Shown in pieces: positions 44,296-57,029 of a stretch of 64,000 bases of DNA. The notes below the pieces were generated by a model that had not been told where the DNA came from, ran no database searches, and saw only the letters and a program-made list of their open reading frames with translations. The stretch's first letter is position 1. Every line of letters starts with the position of its first letter. Position numbers and translations under genes: made by a program. Source of the stretch: Nemophila menziesii (lineage: Eukaryota; Streptophyta; Magnoliopsida; Boraginales; Hydrophyllaceae). The stretch is from assembly GCA_029959085.1 (NCBI GenBank), contig JARWIR010000043.1:2542001-2606000 (forward strand), in the 5' to 3' direction.

Positions 44296-45030
44296 ATGGA
44301 GAACCCAAGGAGACTTGAGCTACCCATCGAGTTCAGAGTGGAGCCACGAGGAATTCGCGCTCCAGAAATCCAAGCCGCTAAATTTAAACCTGATCCAGGG
44401 ATGCTAACTCAATTTGTATCTCATGGATTATTCAGCGGAGATGCACATCAAGATCCGATCCGATATATTCAGAAATTCATGCAGATCTGTGATGCTTATA
44501 TCATAAGAGGAGTTACTAGGGAGCAAGTATATTACCTGATGTTCCAGTTCTTCTTGACCGGATGTGCAAGCGATTGGTATGATACCCAATACCCTCATGT
44601 TATTCCAGATTGGGACAAGCTTCAAGCAAGATTCCTAGACCGTTTTTATCCGGTTAGTAGACGTTTAAAAGACATGTTGGAGCTTGAACAATTTATACAG
44701 AAAGAGGAAGAGAGTTTGGGTGAAGCATGGTTACGATTCACAGATAAGAAGGCGAGATGTCCATATCATAGATCCCCGCCGGAATATTATATAACCTTGT
44801 TTTATGGAGGCCTTAATGATCAATCAAGAGAGAAAGCAGATTCATTAGGAAACGCAGGTTTTGTGTTACTAGATCCTGAAGAAGCTGAAGTGGGGATGGA
44901 GAGAATTCTTGAGAACGAGAGAAGTTGGCCAAAGAAATCAGCAAAAGAGAACACTTCGGAATCTCTTAAGCTTAAGGAACTGGCTAAACAACTCGAAGAG
45001 CTAACAGAACAAGCCCGAATACTTGCTTAG
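44296..45030 (+). CDS. Athila gag (capsid), 244 residues
   Basis: This encodes the retrotransposon gag capsid. It contains the plant retrotrans_gag core around residues 45-150 (FSGDAHQDPIRYIQKF, then ASDWYDTQYP and FLDRFYPVSR). It ends in a Lys/Glu-rich helix. The frame stops at a TAG (45028-45030), and the same frame continues directly into the zinc knuckle and protease. In related elements gag and pol form one polyprotein, so this stop either is read through or is a recent inactivating change. Confidence 0.9.
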   Translation: MENPRRLELPIEFRVEPRGIRAPEIQAAKFKPDPGMLTQFVSHGLFSGDAHQDPIRYIQKFMQICDAYIIRGVTREQVYYLMFQFFLTGCASDWYDTQYPHVIPDWDKLQARFLDRFYPVSRRLKDMLELEQFIQKEEESLGEAWLRFTDKKARCPYHRSPPEYYITLFYGGLNDQSREKADSLGNAGFVLLDPEEAEVGMERILENERSWPKKSAKENTSESLKLKELAKQLEELTEQARILA

Positions 45031-48000
45031 GTGAATATGGTACGCACAATTCCTTCATGTCTTGGTTGTGGATCAAGAAATCATATGTGGGCAGGATGTA
45101 TGAATAATCCAGCGGTAGCTTCCGTTCAATATCCTCAAGATAACTATTACTCTGATAGTTATGCTTGTCCTCAAGAAAGCTACACTAATTATCAACAACC
45201 TCCACAACAAAAGAGTTGGGTCAGAAAGCAAGAAACTTATCAGCAATCCCAACTTCAACCTCATAATCCTCCACAACCTATTCAGGAAAAGGCACCCATT
45301 GTTAAAACTTGTCAAGAACCAAAGAAAGATCCACCTAAACAATCAATGCAATTGGCAAAACAAGAACAACTCCAGAGTTTGGCTTCGAGTATGACTAAAT
45401 TAATGCAAACGGTTGAGAAGAAAATAAGTCATAACCAACAGAGAGTTCGAAACCAGGAGAAGATTATCAAGCAACTAGAGCATACTATATCACAGATGGC
45501 GAGTTCATTACAAACGAGGCCGAAAGGGCAACTCCCAAGTGATACTATAGCTCCTAGAGATGACTCTTGCCATGCAGTTGAATTGCGAAGTGGAAAACAA
45601 CTGCCTCCACCACGACCAGAACAAGAACAAACCCCTATTCCAGAACAAAGGAGGGAAGAAACAATCAAAGATACAGTTGAGGAGGTAGTTAAGACAAAGA
45701 GTGTCCAAACCGAGACACCTGAGAAGACAAGAAAACATGTGGAACTCAATACACGCCCTCCACCGCCATACCCTTCACGTGTCAGAAAGAAGGACAATGA
45801 CCTGGAATTCAAGAAATTCATTGACGTGTTGAAGAAGTTGGAAGTTAATATACCACTTGTTGAAGCTCTCAAGAGGATGCCAACCTATATGAAATTCATG
45901 AAAGATATCCTCTCCAACAAGCGAAGTATAGAGACTGGGGAACCAATTGGATTACCTAGGGAATGCAGTGCTATATGTCAAAATGAGTTGCCACCAAAAC
46001 TAGAAGATCCCGGAAGTTTTACAATTCCTATCGGCATTGGAGATAGTTGGACCGGAAAAGCATTATGTGATTTAGGTGCGAGCATCAATCTCATGCCTAG
46101 ATCCCTGTTCGAGAAGCTTAATATCGAAGAAGTAGTACCTACATCTGTGGTATTACAAATGGCGGATCGCTCCCTCTCACGACCAATAGGTAAAATTGAA
46201 GATGTTTTAGTTAAAGCTGGCTCTTTTATTTTCCCTTGTGATTTTATTATCCTTGACTACGACGCGGATAATAATGTCCCCATCATTTTGGGTAGACCAT
46301 TTTTAGCCACGGGGCGTACACTAATTGATGTAGAGAATGGTGAATTGATCATGAGAGTACAAGGCGAACAGATACGATTCAATGTGTTTCAGGCAATGAA
46401 ATATCCTAAGGTGAAAGACGAGTGCTTCAAAGTAGATGTCATCGAAAAAATTACGCAAGAAGTCTTCAATGAAGAAAACTTAGATGATGATCTTAACGAA
46501 GCCTTAGCACCTGAAACACCAGAGGAACTCGAAATTTCCCCTGAAGGAGTTGCTACATTAAACGTGCGAGAACTACTTCGGGAACCAGGTGACCTTGAAC
46601 CAATGAAACAACCATCTATAATATGTCCACCTGTTCTCGAAGAAAATCCCCTTCCAGATCACCTACGCTATGCATATCTAGGTACGAACAAAACTTTGCC
46701 TGTTATTATTTCTGCTAACCTTTCAGGTCCTCAAGAGGAGAAGCTACTTCAAAAACTTCACGCAAACAAAGAAGCAATTGGATGGACTATTGCCGACATC
46801 AAAGGAATTAGTCCTTCCGTTTGCAAACACAAAATCATTCTTGAGAACGAAGGTGGGCGATCTATAGAGGGACAGAGAAGACTCATGCCAGCTATGAAAG
46901 AAGTGGTGAGGAAGGAAGTTATCAAGTTGTTAGACGCAGGAATTATCTATCCGATTGCTAGCAGTGATTGGGTCAGTCCAGTACAATGTGTTCCAAAGAA
47001 AGGAGGTTTCACTACCATCCTTAATGATCAAGGCGAAACCATACCATCAAGACCAGTTGTGGGGTGGCGAGTGTGCATGGATTACCGAAGACTGAACAAA
47101 GCAACGAAGAAAGATCACTTCCCTCTACCATTCATTGATCAGATGCTGGACAAACTTGCAGGGAGAGAATATTACTGTTTCCTTGACGGATATTCGGGTT
47201 ATAATCAGATTTGTGTGGATCCCCTTGATCAACACAAAACAACTTTTACATGTCCGTTTGGTACTTTTGCTTATAGAAGAATGCCGTTTGGTTTATGCAA
47301 TGCACCTGCCACGTTCCAGAGGTGCATGATGGCTATATTTTGGGACATGATCGATAAATACTTGGAGGTTTTTATGGATGATTTTTCGGTGTTTGGAGAT
47401 AGTTTTAACGATTGTTTGAATAATCTTGAGAAAGTCCTTGTGAGATGTAGAGAAAAAGATCTTGTGCTTAATTGGGAAAAATGCCACTTCATGGTTCAAG
47501 AGGGAATTGTGTTGGGACATAAAGTTTCGAAGGTAGGGATAGAGGTTGATCGTGCTAAAATTGAAGTTATCAAAACACTACCACCTCCGGTTTCTGTTAA
47601 AGGAGTAAGAAGTTTCTTGGGTCACGCAGGATTTTATCGACGATTTATTAAAGACTTCTCCAAGATCGCCAAACCGCTTTGCTCTTTACTTGAAAAGGAT
47701 ACTCCTTTTAATTTTACTAAAGAATGTCTTCAAGCGTTTTTGACGATTAAGGAAAAACTAATCTCTACACCTATTATTATACCTCCTGATTGGAAAGCTC
47801 CGTTTGAACTTATGTGCGATGCTAGTGATCACGCTATGGGTGTTGTGTTGGGACAGAGGAAAGACAAGATTTTCCACACGATTTATTATGCAAGTAAGAC
47901 TTTCAACGCTGCCCAGATGAACTATACAGTAACGGAGAAAGAGATGTTAGCCGTGGTTTATGCTTTCGATAAATTTCGCCCCTATTTGGTTGGGAAGAAA

Positions 48001-49458
48001 ACTATTGTATACACGGACCATTCAGCTATTAGGTACCTCATGGAGAAAAAGGACGCTAAGCCGCGTCTCATTAGATGGGTACTGTTGCTTCAAGAATTCG
48101 ACATAGATATTCGAGACCGAAAAGGATGCGATAATCAAGTTGCTGATCATTTATCAAGGCTCGAAGGATCTGATGCGAACAAAGAACCATTGTTGGTTAA
48201 AGAGGTATTCCCTGATGAACAACTTTTTGCTATTAAACGTGCTTTTGTGCCATGGTATGCAGATCTAGTCAACCTCATTGTGAGTGGTGTCTTTCCCAAA
48301 GATTTCCACCCACAACAAAGACAAAGATTGAATCACCAGGCCAAACAGTACTATTGGGATGAACCATACCTCTGGAAGATTTGTAGTGACCAAGTGGTTA
48401 GAAGATGTGTACATGAAGGTGAAATGGAGAAAATCATTGAAGGTTGTCATAGTTCACCTTATGGAGGTCACTTTAAGGGCGATAGAACCGCAGCTAAAAT
48501 TCTTCAATCCGGGTTCTATTGGCCCACCATACACAAAGATTGTCATCGTTTCGTCCAGTCATGTGAAAGATGCCAGCACACTAGCAATATATCAAAAAGA
48601 GACGCGATGCCGCTTAACAACATTCTTGAAGTCGAAGTCTTTGATGTATGGGGAATAGATTTCATGGGACCTTTCGTCACTTCCTATGGAAATCTGTATA
48701 TTTTGCTTGCGGTAGATTATGTGTCAAAATGGGTAGAAGCAGTGGCAACACCAAAGAACGATGCTCAAACTGTGATTAAGTTCTTAAAATCAAACATCTT
48801 TTCAAGACATGGTACGCCACGTGTGCTAATCAGTGATAAAGGTACCCATTTTCTTAATGCTCCCTTGAGACATTTTCTTCGAAAGTTTGGAGTGAAACAC
48901 CGTACTTCAACCGGTTATCACCCACAAACTAACGGTCAAGCTGAAGTTTCCAACCGGGAAATCAAATCTATTCTTGAGAAAACCGTGAACAAATCGAGGA
49001 AAGATTGGTCTTTAAAGCTAGATGATGCTCTCTGGGCATACAGAACAGCTTTTAAAACACCAGTTGGGGCATCTCCATATCGCATGGTCTACGGCAAAGC
49101 GTGTCATCTACCGATTGAACTAGAAGCTCGAGCCTACTGGGCTATTAAAACTCTGAATCTAGACCCAGACTTGGCCGGGAAGCAAAGGATGATGCAGTTG
49201 AACGAGTTGGAGGAGCTTCGTTATCTTGCCTATGAAAATTCACGTCTCTATAAGGAGAAAACAAAGCGATGGCATGATAAAGGCTCCGTCCAAAGCATTT
49301 CGAGATTGGACAAAAGGTTTTATTATACAACTCTCGATTTTCGAATTACCCAGGAAAGCTTAAATCCCGTTGGGGAGGACCTTACATTGTTACCAAAGTC
49401 ACACCTCATGGAGCGATTGAGATTGAAAATCCAGCCGAGCAACGGACATTCATGGTGA
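45031..49458 (+). CDS. Athila pol polyprotein
   Basis: 1475 codons follow the TAG in the gag frame. They begin with a zinc knuckle ([14 protein letters not shown]), which is normally the end of gag, then a Gln/Pro-rich linker. The aspartic protease (about residues 330-440) has the active site [12 protein letters not shown]. The reverse transcriptase (about 610-810) has [16 protein letters not shown] and the catalytic FMDD. RNase H (about 930-1060) has [15 protein letters not shown] and TDHSAIRYL. The integrase has an H-H-C-C finger (GGHFKGDR ... CERCQ), WGIDFMGPF and [14 protein letters not shown]. From about 49280 the frame is wrong. The conserved integrase tail continues in another frame to a TAG at 49536-49538, so a small indel lies near 49270-49290. 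The listed start is a GTG/ATG after the stop codon, not a proven initiation site. Confidence 0.93.
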   Translation: MNMVRTIPSCLGCGSRNHMWAGCMNNPAVASVQYPQDNYYSDSYACPQESYTNYQQPPQQKSWVRKQETYQQSQLQPHNPPQPIQEKAPIVKTCQEPKKDPPKQSMQLAKQEQLQSLASSMTKLMQTVEKKISHNQQRVRNQEKIIKQLEHTISQMASSLQTRPKGQLPSDTIAPRDDSCHAVELRSGKQLPPPRPEQEQTPIPEQRREETIKDTVEEVVKTKSVQTETPEKTRKHVELNTRPPPPYPSRVRKKDNDLEFKKFIDVLKKLEVNIPLVEALKRMPTYMKFMKDILSNKRSIETGEPIGLPRECSAICQNELPPKLEDPGSFTIPIGIGDSWTGKALCDLGASINLMPRSLFEKLNIEEVVPTSVVLQMADRSLSRPIGKIEDVLVKAGSFIFPCDFIILDYDADNNVPIILGRPFLATGRTLIDVENGELIMRVQGEQIRFNVFQAMKYPKVKDECFKVDVIEKITQEVFNEENLDDDLNEALAPETPEELEISPEGVATLNVRELLREPGDLEPMKQPSIICPPVLEENPLPDHLRYAYLGTNKTLPVIISANLSGPQEEKLLQKLHANKEAIGWTIADIKGISPSVCKHKIILENEGGRSIEGQRRLMPAMKEVVRKEVIKLLDAGIIYPIASSDWVSPVQCVPKKGGFTTILNDQGETIPSRPVVGWRVCMDYRRLNKATKKDHFPLPFIDQMLDKLAGREYYCFLDGYSGYNQICVDPLDQHKTTFTCPFGTFAYRRMPFGLCNAPATFQRCMMAIFWDMIDKYLEVFMDDFSVFGDSFNDCLNNLEKVLVRCREKDLVLNWEKCHFMVQEGIVLGHKVSKVGIEVDRAKIEVIKTLPPPVSVKGVRSFLGHAGFYRRFIKDFSKIAKPLCSLLEKDTPFNFTKECLQAFLTIKEKLISTPIIIPPDWKAPFELMCDASDHAMGVVLGQRKDKIFHTIYYASKTFNAAQMNYTVTEKEMLAVVYAFDKFRPYLVGKKTIVYTDHSAIRYLMEKKDAKPRLIRWVLLLQEFDIDIRDRKGCDNQVADHLSRLEGSDANKEPLLVKEVFPDEQLFAIKRAFVPWYADLVNLIVSGVFPKDFHPQQRQRLNHQAKQYYWDEPYLWKICSDQVVRRCVHEGEMEKIIEGCHSSPYGGHFKGDRTAAKILQSGFYWPTIHKDCHRFVQSCERCQHTSNISKRDAMPLNNILEVEVFDVWGIDFMGPFVTSYGNLYILLAVDYVSKWVEAVATPKNDAQTVIKFLKSNIFSRHGTPRVLISDKGTHFLNAPLRHFLRKFGVKHRTSTGYHPQTNGQAEVSNREIKSILEKTVNKSRKDWSLKLDDALWAYRTAFKTPVGASPYRMVYGKACHLPIELEARAYWAIKTLNLDPDLAGKQRMMQLNELEELRYLAYENSRLYKEKTKRWHDKGSVQSISRLDKRFYYTTLDFRITQESLNPVGEDLTLLPKSHLMERLRLKIQPSNGHSW

Positions 49459-49759
49459 ATGGCCAGCGTTTGAAGAGATACTATGACAGTGAGGACTTTG
49501 GGAAAGGGGAGAAAATCTACCTTGTCGAATGCGATTAGCCTGAGGTACACGTCTAACTCAAAGACGTTAAACAAAAGTGCTCTTGGGAGACACCCCTTGT
49601 TTTAATTGCTTTTTAGATTAGTGTTTTTGCTTTGTAGTGTTTAATTTTAAGCTAGTGTATATTTTTAATTGTGTTTACAAGCTAATAGGAGAGAAAGGTA
49701 GTGTGCTATTGTGCAGGAAACGAGTTTGGAGTCGAAAGGAAAAATCTGGAGGAACTCAA

Positions 49760-50040
49760 GGCCTGGCGCGGACTACCCCGCGGACTACCCCATGGTCCAC
49801 AGGGATGCACCGTGCCAGAAAACCCGTACCACGGGTTGGGTACCACGGGTTTTATCCAGAAGGTAAAAAAAATTGCGAAGGAAAGGCGCGGTACACCGGA
49901 CCCTAGTCCGCACGCCTCAAACCCGTACTACGGGTTGGGTATCACGGGGTTTTTGACGGACATGGCGCGGACCATCCCCTGCACCGCACGCCTGATCCGC
50001 ACGCTCAAAACCCGTACCACGGGGTGCTAGTTCGGGTATT
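49760..50040 (+). repeat. degenerate ~92-bp GC-rich tandem repeat
   Basis: Three units each contain ACCCGTACCACGGG-like palindromes (near 49826, 49919 and 50010) and a CGCGGACTA/TAGTCCGC-like part. The high GC content contrasts with the AT-rich surroundings. It lies in the noncoding spacer after pol. Confidence 0.75.
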
Positions 50041-50075
50041 ATCCAGTGGGTAAAAGTTTTGGAGCAACAGAAGCT

Positions 50076-50108
50076 GCGGTACACCGCGGGATATGTCCGG
50101 TGCACCGC
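50076..50108 (+). promoter_or_regulatory. paired GCGGT-NN-ACCGC module in Athila spacer
   Basis: GCGGTACACCGC (50076-50087) and CCGGTGCACCGC (50097-50108) have starts 21 bp apart, as in the Copia LTR. It lies 97 bases before a TATA-like box. Its function is inferred. Confidence 0.55.
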
Positions 50109-50205
50109 AAGAGGCGGTTTAAAAAGGAATTATTTTCCTAATCAAATTCTTACCTTATGAGATTAACCCTAGCCTTCCATACACGAATTTTTCAGACCCA
50201 AACCC

Positions 50206-50212
50206 TATAAAA
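50206..50212 (+). promoter_or_regulatory. TATA-like box upstream of Athila ORF3
   Basis: TATAAAA in the spacer between pol and the small third frame, followed by a C/A-rich leader-like stretch without ATG-rich frames. It could drive a separate transcript. Confidence 0.4.
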
Positions 50213-50481
50213 ACATCTTAAAGCTTGTGCAAAACTTCACAATTAACACAACAACTCATCAAATCCTCTCCATCATCTTCCATAAACACAATCCTTCATC
50301 AAATTCATCACACTACACCATCAAAACACCATCAAATTCAACAAGCTTTAAAGATTTCTTCCAAGAATCAATCAATAACCTTTCTCTTTCATCAATTCCA
50401 AGCAACAACATCAAGCTAAACCAATTTTCCTTAAACTTTTAATCCATCCTTGGTATAACTTGAGTTGTGGGTGAATCAAGC

Positions 50482-50944
50482 ATGACTAACAGATCTGAAG
50501 CTATGGAATACAAGAGAAAGTGTTCAATCCTTGGGAAGAATAAGAAATTGCCTGGAGCCACCATTAAAAAACCCATCAATCTTGATGAGGTTTCTGAAGA
50601 ATCAAAAGAACAGGCACCTGAACAACCACTACCAAAGAAGAGATTAACTGCTAGAATGTCCACAAGGAGGCCTTTAGACAAAATAAGAATCCAAGACCAA
50701 GGTTCTTCTACCTCTTCTTCTAAAATTGCTTATGATCTTCCTCCTTGGGCTATTCAGTTACAGAACGAAGTTGAAAGATAACGTGAAGATAACAAAGACC
50801 TTTGGGTAGAAATCATGCAATTGGAAACAAGGGTAGATAATTCGACCTTGTACAAGGATATAGATGATTACACCGATCCCTCAGCTTCAGAAGATGAGGA
50901 TGATATGATGGATCTCTATGGCCAGCCAGGTAAGTCATTCTAAA
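50482..50944 (+). pseudogene. Athila third frame with an internal stop
   Basis: A 99-codon frame from the ATG at 50482 (MTNRSEAMEYKRK...) is Lys/Glu/Ser-rich. It stops at a TAA (50779-50781), and the same frame continues with acidic sequence (SEDEDDMMDLYG) to a stop at 50941-50943. There is no signal peptide or membrane segment, so it is not a typical envelope-like protein. Its function is unknown. Confidence 0.6.
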
Positions 50945-52437
50945 TTTTCTTAATAGCTTGTATGCATTAGGTAGTTTAGTTAGTTTTATTTTAAATTTTA
51001 TTTCATGCTTGAGTCTTTTTCGAGTCGTGGGGACACGGCTCACTTTTGAGTTGGGGGTGGGGATTCGTGTCCTCATCTTCTTTTCGTTTTTGCATAAAAT
51101 TTAAAATTTTTAGGTTGAATTAAGGCATATAATATCTTGAATGTACCTATTGAGCATGATTTTATTAGGTCAATGATAGTAAGTAGTATGCTTTTGAAAG
51201 ATGCAAACAAGTTTGTTTAGATGCATGTATGAAAACATGAAATAAAAGATAGAAAAGTTAATGAGCAATGCTAAGAAAACACGTTGAAACTTAGGAATAG
51301 TTATTTGGTGTGTAGAACGTGAGGTTTAAAATTAGTTAAAAACCCACTTGTCTATGAACTAATAAGGAGAAAGTAACGAAATCCGGTAGTTAGAAAAATG
51401 AATAAGGCAGTTCTTTCATGATAAAACACTTGAAGCCTTTAGACTTTCTCACCCTTTTGTTTGATATTATTGTTATTTATCCGTCTTAGCCCCTCTGAGC
51501 CTTTCTAAAGCCTTTCTTGAAACACATTATAATCCATACCCTAGTTTTTAGGACTTATCTATATGACCCGCACTCGAATCGCAAAACCTGAGACACTCGT
51601 TTTAGAGCTTGAGTTTGGGGTGGTGGGTTTCATCATTAGGGAATTTGGGAATTATCTTTGTGATTTTATTGATGATGAAATTGTTATTATTGTAACCCTT
51701 TGCCGGGGTAATAGTGAATGAAAAAGAAGCTACGAGCTAAATTTGCCAACAAGGGCATAAAAAGAAAAAGAATATATATGAAAAAAATAGTGTGATATCT
51801 CAACACCAAAAGAGAATCATAACTATACAAAAGAAAAATTGATGTGAAAAGAGAATATATATTCGGACCGGCAAAGTGGATTTTTCAAAGGTTGTAATTA
51901 GGATTATTGGGGATGCACATTAAAAAGCATCAATAAATTGGGTTGAGTGAGAACATCTTCGAGTGAAAATCAAGCTCTAGGGCGATTCGTTGATGGCTAG
52001 TGAGGAGAGAGCCAAAAGCTCACTTTTCATTATCCAAATATACCACACCCGTCCTTGAGCCAAGTTATAACCAAGACCTTAGGATTTTTAACTACTAGAT
52101 GGAGAAACAATTGAGCTATTAGGTAGTAGGTACGTGGACCATTGGATGCTTTATTTGGGACCTATGAACAACCTATAGCCATTAACCTGAACTAAGTTAT
52201 CATCCTCTCCTTCTGGCATTGCGAAATTAATCTTAACTTGAATTTATGGATTGTTGATTACATGTATATTAGGCATATTTGTGCATTATTTCTTGAGCAT
52301 TACTACATGAGATTTTTTGGAATTTATGCTCTAGGATCATTCATTATATTTTTGTTCTTGTTCTCCTCCGACTTCTTCTTGTTTATTTTGACTACCCTAC
52401 TGTTCTTTACTGTTATTGTATCGGGACGATACAACTT
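50945..52437 (+). other. Athila 3' noncoding spacer
   Basis: Long non-coding stretch before the 3' LTR. It contains several TTGAGTTTGGGG-type tracts (for example 51047-51061, 51608-51620). A decayed relative is found on the minus strand at about 62860-63560. Confidence 0.7.
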
Positions 52438-52451
52438 TGAGTTGGGGGTCT
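52438..52451 (+). other. Athila polypurine tract
   Basis: TTGAGTTGGGGGTCT directly before the 3' LTR. Confidence 0.7.
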
Positions 52452-53929
52452 TGATGTCTCCTCATTTGTGATAGTAAAATATACTCACGAGACATCATTT
52501 TAGGCTTATTTATTAGTTTATAGGTTGATTTTAGCTTATTTTGGTGCACTTTCCTATTTTGGGTCTTGATTTGTAGAATTATTATTTTTAGAGCATATTG
52601 AGTTTAATTGTTTATTTAGTGTGAAGCTTTAAAGATAATTATGGAGATTAATTTGAGTCCAAGTCAAAGACAACAACTTATGGAAGGAGACATGCATGGA
52701 AATTGGAGATAAGGGAATAAAAGCTAAAAAGATTGAAAAGGAAAAGCTGCCTAAATCTGGGATTCTGCACACACGTCTAAAGATTGGTGTTTTTACCTAA
52801 GACATAGGCCGAATTTGGTAATTTCCTTCTAAAGGGCCTAGATAATTCTGTTGCGATTCTTTTGGTATCTTGTGGAGCAAAATCCGACCAATAACGAAGA
52901 AGATACACTTAAAACAACGCAGCAGTGTTTTCCTTACGAATTTGAGTTGGGCCAGGAGTCCATTACTTAAGTTTATCTCCAAGAAACGAATTAGGTCAAC
53001 CTCTACACTATAAATACAGCCTCTTAACACTCTTAAATCATCCTTGGTGAAACCTTAAGCTAAAAGGAAGCTTACAACACAAGAGAGAAGTCTGGAAGGA
53101 GCTGTCATCAACAATGTCTTCTTCTACCTTTAGATTTGTATTTTCTTTCTTTTCTTTCATGAACTAATTTTCTTTAGCTTGAGTTTTAGCATTAATGTAT
53201 GAACCCTAGTTTTGATTGACATCTATCTAATTTGGGAATTTAATGTTTTAAATAGAATTATAGTTTTTATTCTCTGTTTATGTGTTTAAATTTATATTCT
53301 GTGTTCTTGTGGACGGCCGCCATTAGAATTACCATCTAGTAATTAGGATACCATTGACAACGGTGTTTAATTGCATGTTTAGCACATAACGTTTAGTTTA
53401 GGTTTGATCTGACAACCCAACCTAGCTAGATAATCACTATGGTTTAGTCTTTTCGACTATTTACCAATTACAGGAAAAGTTTGCTTAGGAAGCCTTATTG
53501 ACATAGGTAAATCCTATTTTAAACTACCGATAGCATATTGGGACCGATTAGGGAAATACTACATAATTCACCCTTACATGTTTAGAACGGCAAAACTAGT
53601 GGGGATTACATGCTAATAACTTAAGCTATATTCTTATATTACTTCTCTGTTATCTTTATTTTTCTGTCTTTTAATTTCTTAGTTTAATTTAGTTTATTAG
53701 AAAATCAAACAAAAATCTATTTGTCTTTACTTTTATCTGCGTTTAGTTGTTCTAGCTTTAATTATTTGCACTTGCTATTTGCATAAGATTCTCCTAACCT
53801 CTGTAGTCTCTGCGGAACGAATCTTTATCTAAAACTTGCATACGATCTGTATACTTGCAGAACCGTGTAGTTTTAGGGTGTTTTTGCACTTTAATTATAT
53901 CTTATTTTATCACACCCTAGGCCCCACCA
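52452..53929 (+). repeat. Athila 3' LTR
   Basis: 1478 bp, about 99% identical to the 5' LTR, followed by the CAACT target duplication. Confidence 0.95.
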
Positions 53930-53934
53930 CAACT

Positions 53935-54748
53935 AGAATCAATTTAAAATAGTTCTTCCAAAGAAACATAGATAGAAGAAAATAGAATTCATAGATTATA
54001 CATATGCGAAACCCAAGCTATGCGAAAATTAGTTCATACTAGAGAGAAATAAACTAAAAGAAAGATACATACTGTCAACTTGCTTCTCTTGAATGAGTAA
54101 GGATTGGACTAAGGTTTAGAACTGAGCAAAGACATGTTTACAATAGTTAAAGGGTGTATTTATAGGAGTCTAGGAAGCCCTAATTCGTTTTCTTGGAGTG
54201 GAAGACAAGTAATTGGACTTCTAGTCCAACTCAAATTCGTAACCCTAAAATATAGAAGATGTAATAAACTGTTGATGTCTTGTTTTGTTCGTAACTTCTT
54301 CAATATTGCTCATATTCACGCGCTCTTTATATCGAAATTGATCGTCTCAAAAAGCTCTACAACTTTGCATCAGACCATTCTTCCAAATTCCCAACCAATA
54401 TTGAGTTATGATCACTTTAATGGATGTAGCTGCTCAAATTCATATTTACTTGGCAACTTTTCTTTTACTATTTTATCTTTTCCTTCCTTTATCTCCATTT
54501 TCCATCATTACCATCTTTCCTTTATCTCTTGGAATTGATTTGACATCTAATTAGTTACCATATATCTTTAAAGTTTCACAATTATCAAAGAATTAAACCA
54601 CATATGCTCTAAAAATAATAAATTATCAAATCAAGACAAGAAATAAGAAAATATAACAATTCTAATAAAAATTGAGTATAACTTCCCAATAATTCCTAAA
54701 AATGATGTCTCCAACTAAGATTAAATCATCACAAATGGGGAGACATCA
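53935..54748 (-). mobile_element. older Athila-family solo LTR, right part
   Basis: Continues the LTR started at 41982 and ends GGGGAGACATCA, the reverse complement of an LTR start. Together the two parts give about 1.53 kb, close to a full LTR. Confidence 0.78.
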
Positions 54749-55058
54749 TATATTTAGTTTTTTGCCTTTTGCTTCTTCAGATAAGGCTTGCTCGAACTAT
54801 CTTTGCCAACTAGATTTGATAGTTTCCGAGGCAAAACAGGTTTTGGCTGGGAAGAAATTTTATGTTCACGAGTGTGACTCTTTCGACGCTATTCATAACG
54901 TAATAAATGACCAACTTTTAGTAATCAAAGAGGCCCACGAGTCAACCGGTATAAGTGGGATCAACCCAAATTTGCGTAATTTGCGTAACGGGTCTAGTAG
55001 TTTACACCTGGCCGCTAAAGGAGGTAATCAACCTAAGAAACGGAGAAGAGGGCCTTAG
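54702..55058 (+). CDS. unidentified open frame ending in a basic tail
   Basis: 118 codons. The first ~15 lie in the old LTR, so the native part begins after 54748. From FLPFASSDKACSNYL to the stop the composition is protein-like, ending with KKRRRGP, which could be a nuclear localisation signal. It may be the C-terminal end of the broken frames at 41.1-41.98 kb, which lie directly upstream if the LTR insertions are ignored. I do not recognise the family. Confidence 0.35.
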   Translation: MMSPTKIKSSQMGRHHIFSFLPFASSDKACSNYLCQLDLIVSEAKQVLAGKKFYVHECDSFDAIHNVINDQLLVIKEAHESTGISGINPNLRNLRNGSSSLHLAAKGGNQPKKRRRGP

Positions 55059-55573
55059 CTCTCCCTAGATAATATTTTAAAAGCAAATATTTTTGTTACT
55101 CAACAATAATCCAGACCACATCCAAATAAACCTCCCTGAATTTTTTTTTCAAGCTCAATAATTTATAACACATGTGACCCAAATCCATGTCAATTTACGT
55201 CCAAAAAAAAAAAAAAAAAAAATCCATGTCAATTAAAAGTAGAGCCAATTAGAGATTAATGCCTATTAAAAAACTTATTTAAAAAAAGGTGCCTAGAATA
55301 AGATTTTTTATAGAAAAATGCCTCATCCCAAACTACCCTTATAATTAACAATTAAAAAAAAGAAAGTAGAAAAAAAACAAAACAAAAACTAATAATCACA
55401 CGCGCGCGTCCGTGAAATTTTTTTAAAATCGTCATAACTAATTCTAAAAAAATCAAAAAAATAAAAAAATTATATATTTGGATAAAGCAAATTAATATTT
55501 ACGTCTATGATTTTTTTCAGAATTTTTTGAATTTTTTGATTTTTTGAATTTTTTTGAATTTTTTAATTCGCAG

Positions 55574-55792
55574 AAAATGGAATTCCATGTTTTAAACATG
55601 GAATTCCATGTTTAAAACACGGAAATATGGAATTCCATGTTTTAAACATGGAATTCCATGTTTTAAACATGGAATTCCATGTTTTGATATAAGGAATTTG
55701 TTTTCCGCAGACACGAAATTCACTGTTTAAAACATGGAATTCCATGTTTAAAACATGGAATTCCATGTTTAAAACATGGAATTCCATGTTCT
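55574..55792. repeat. palindromic 20-bp satellite core
   Basis: At least seven copies of the self-complementary unit AAACATGGAATTCCATGTTT, some overlapping or degenerate, fill the loop between the two long arms. Each unit can form its own hairpin. Confidence 0.9.
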
Positions 55793-55983
55793 GCGAATTA
55801 AAAAATTAAAAAAAAAATCAAAAAAATAAAAAAATTCAGAAAATTCCGAAAAAAATCATAGACGTAAATATTAATTTGATTTATCCAAATATGATTTTTT
55901 TCGATTTTTTTGATTTTTTTTGAATTAGTTATGGCGATTTTAAAAAAATTTCACGGACGCGCGCGTGTGATGAAATTAGTAGT

Positions 55984-56118
55984 AGGTGGTGGTGGTGGTG
56001 GTGGTGGAGGCGGTGATGGTTGTGGTGGTTGTAGTGGTGGTGGTGGTGGTTATGATGGTGGATGCGGTGGTGGTGGTGGTGGTGGTGGTGGTGGTGGTGG
56101 TGGTGGTGGTGGTGGTGG
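55984..56118. repeat. (GGT)n microsatellite
   Basis: An imperfect GGT repeat of about 135 bp. The poly-Gly and poly-His frames it creates are artefacts. Confidence 0.95.
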
Positions 56119-56347
56119 AAATATCCTATTATTTGTTTAAGATTTAAAAATAAATATTGTATTAAAAATAAAATAATATATTTAATAATAAGGATAGTAT
56201 AGGTATAAAAAATATAAAGGGGATGTTTTCTATAAATAATTGTTCTATTAGGCATTTATCTCTAAATCTAAATAAGAAAATTAGAGGCTTAAAAAAATGA
56301 AAGGCATCGTTAAGGAGGCATTTATCTCTAATTACCCCTTAAAAGTA

Positions 56348-56816
56348 AAAAAAATAAGAATAAACAACAATTTTAAATAAACTCATCTCTTTGAAACAAA
56401 ACAACAACTATATTACGCAAACGCCACACCGTTCTCTTCAACAAAAAGTATTGGCTTTCATCGAACTCATGAGCGGTTCCTTTAAGAAATTTCAATGAGT
56501 TTCCTTTAATTTTTTGAAGGTTTCTATACGAATTTGGGAGGATATATAAGAATTATTATTTATTTTATATAAAAATAAGTTTCTATGGTGATTAATGTTT
56601 TATTTCCTGTGACTTAGTTTAATTTTTAATTTCATTTGTTCTAAGATTTTAAGGAAGTTCAAAATTTTGTTATAGATTACATCCAAGTTCTTGTAATAAT
56701 ATTTGGTAAATTTATATAATTGTTGATTAAACTATATATATAAAAAAAGGTGTAATGATTATTAATCCTAAGGAGCATCTTGAAGAAACTGAGAACGACG
56801 GTTCCCAAACTTTGTA
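56348..56816. other. intergenic DNA, no recognised feature
   Basis: AT-rich, without frames or repeats I could assign. Confidence 0.5.
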
Positions 56817-56940
56817 TTTTTTTTTGTTACATAGGAGAGCCACTTTGGACTCGGAGTCATTGACTCAGTTCGAACCTGCACCACTAGATTGGATGACCAA
56901 GGTCCTGGACAGTGAGCTAATCTCAACTGGTTAAACTATG
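56817..56940 (-). mobile_element. candidate tRNA-derived SINE
   Basis: On the minus strand an A-box-like TTAGCTCACTG lies about 50 bases before a B-box-like GGTTCGAACTGAGTC. The unit ends in an A-rich tail (the T-run at 56817-56825). Target duplications were not found. Confidence 0.5.
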
Positions 56941-57029
56941 TATATTTTAAATTCCTCTATTTTAAATTTTGAATCTGACTAATGAGATATCTGAACTTTT
57001 CCATTTTGTTCTAAAACGATATATATATA

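Larger units (their letters stand above)
42694..53929 (+). mobile_element. complete Athila-like Ty3/Gypsy retrotransposon (11,236 bp)
   Basis: Two 1478-bp LTRs (42694-44171 and 52452-53929), target duplication CAACT (42689-42693 and 53930-53934), a tRNA-Asp type primer-binding site, gag, pol, a GC-rich spacer, a small third frame and a polypurine tract are all present. By eye the LTRs differ at about 18 positions (near 1.2%), so it is young but slightly older than the Copia element. The coding region carries an in-frame TAG between gag and pol, and a frameshift near the end of the integrase. It may have been active recently but is probably no longer autonomous. Confidence 0.95.
55242..56338. 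mobile_element. foldback MITE, Mutator-like (1097 bp)
   Basis: Ends are inverted repeats (GAGCCAATTAGAGATTAATG at left, reverse complement of the right end GGGGTAATTAGAGATAAATG). They are flanked by the perfect 9-bp target duplication TTAAAAGTA (55233-55241 and 56339-56347), the length typical of Mutator-like elements. Inside is a second, much longer inverted repeat (about 55390-55573 against 55793-55978) around a core of palindromic 20-bp units, plus a GGT microsatellite on the right. It codes for nothing. Confidence 0.88.
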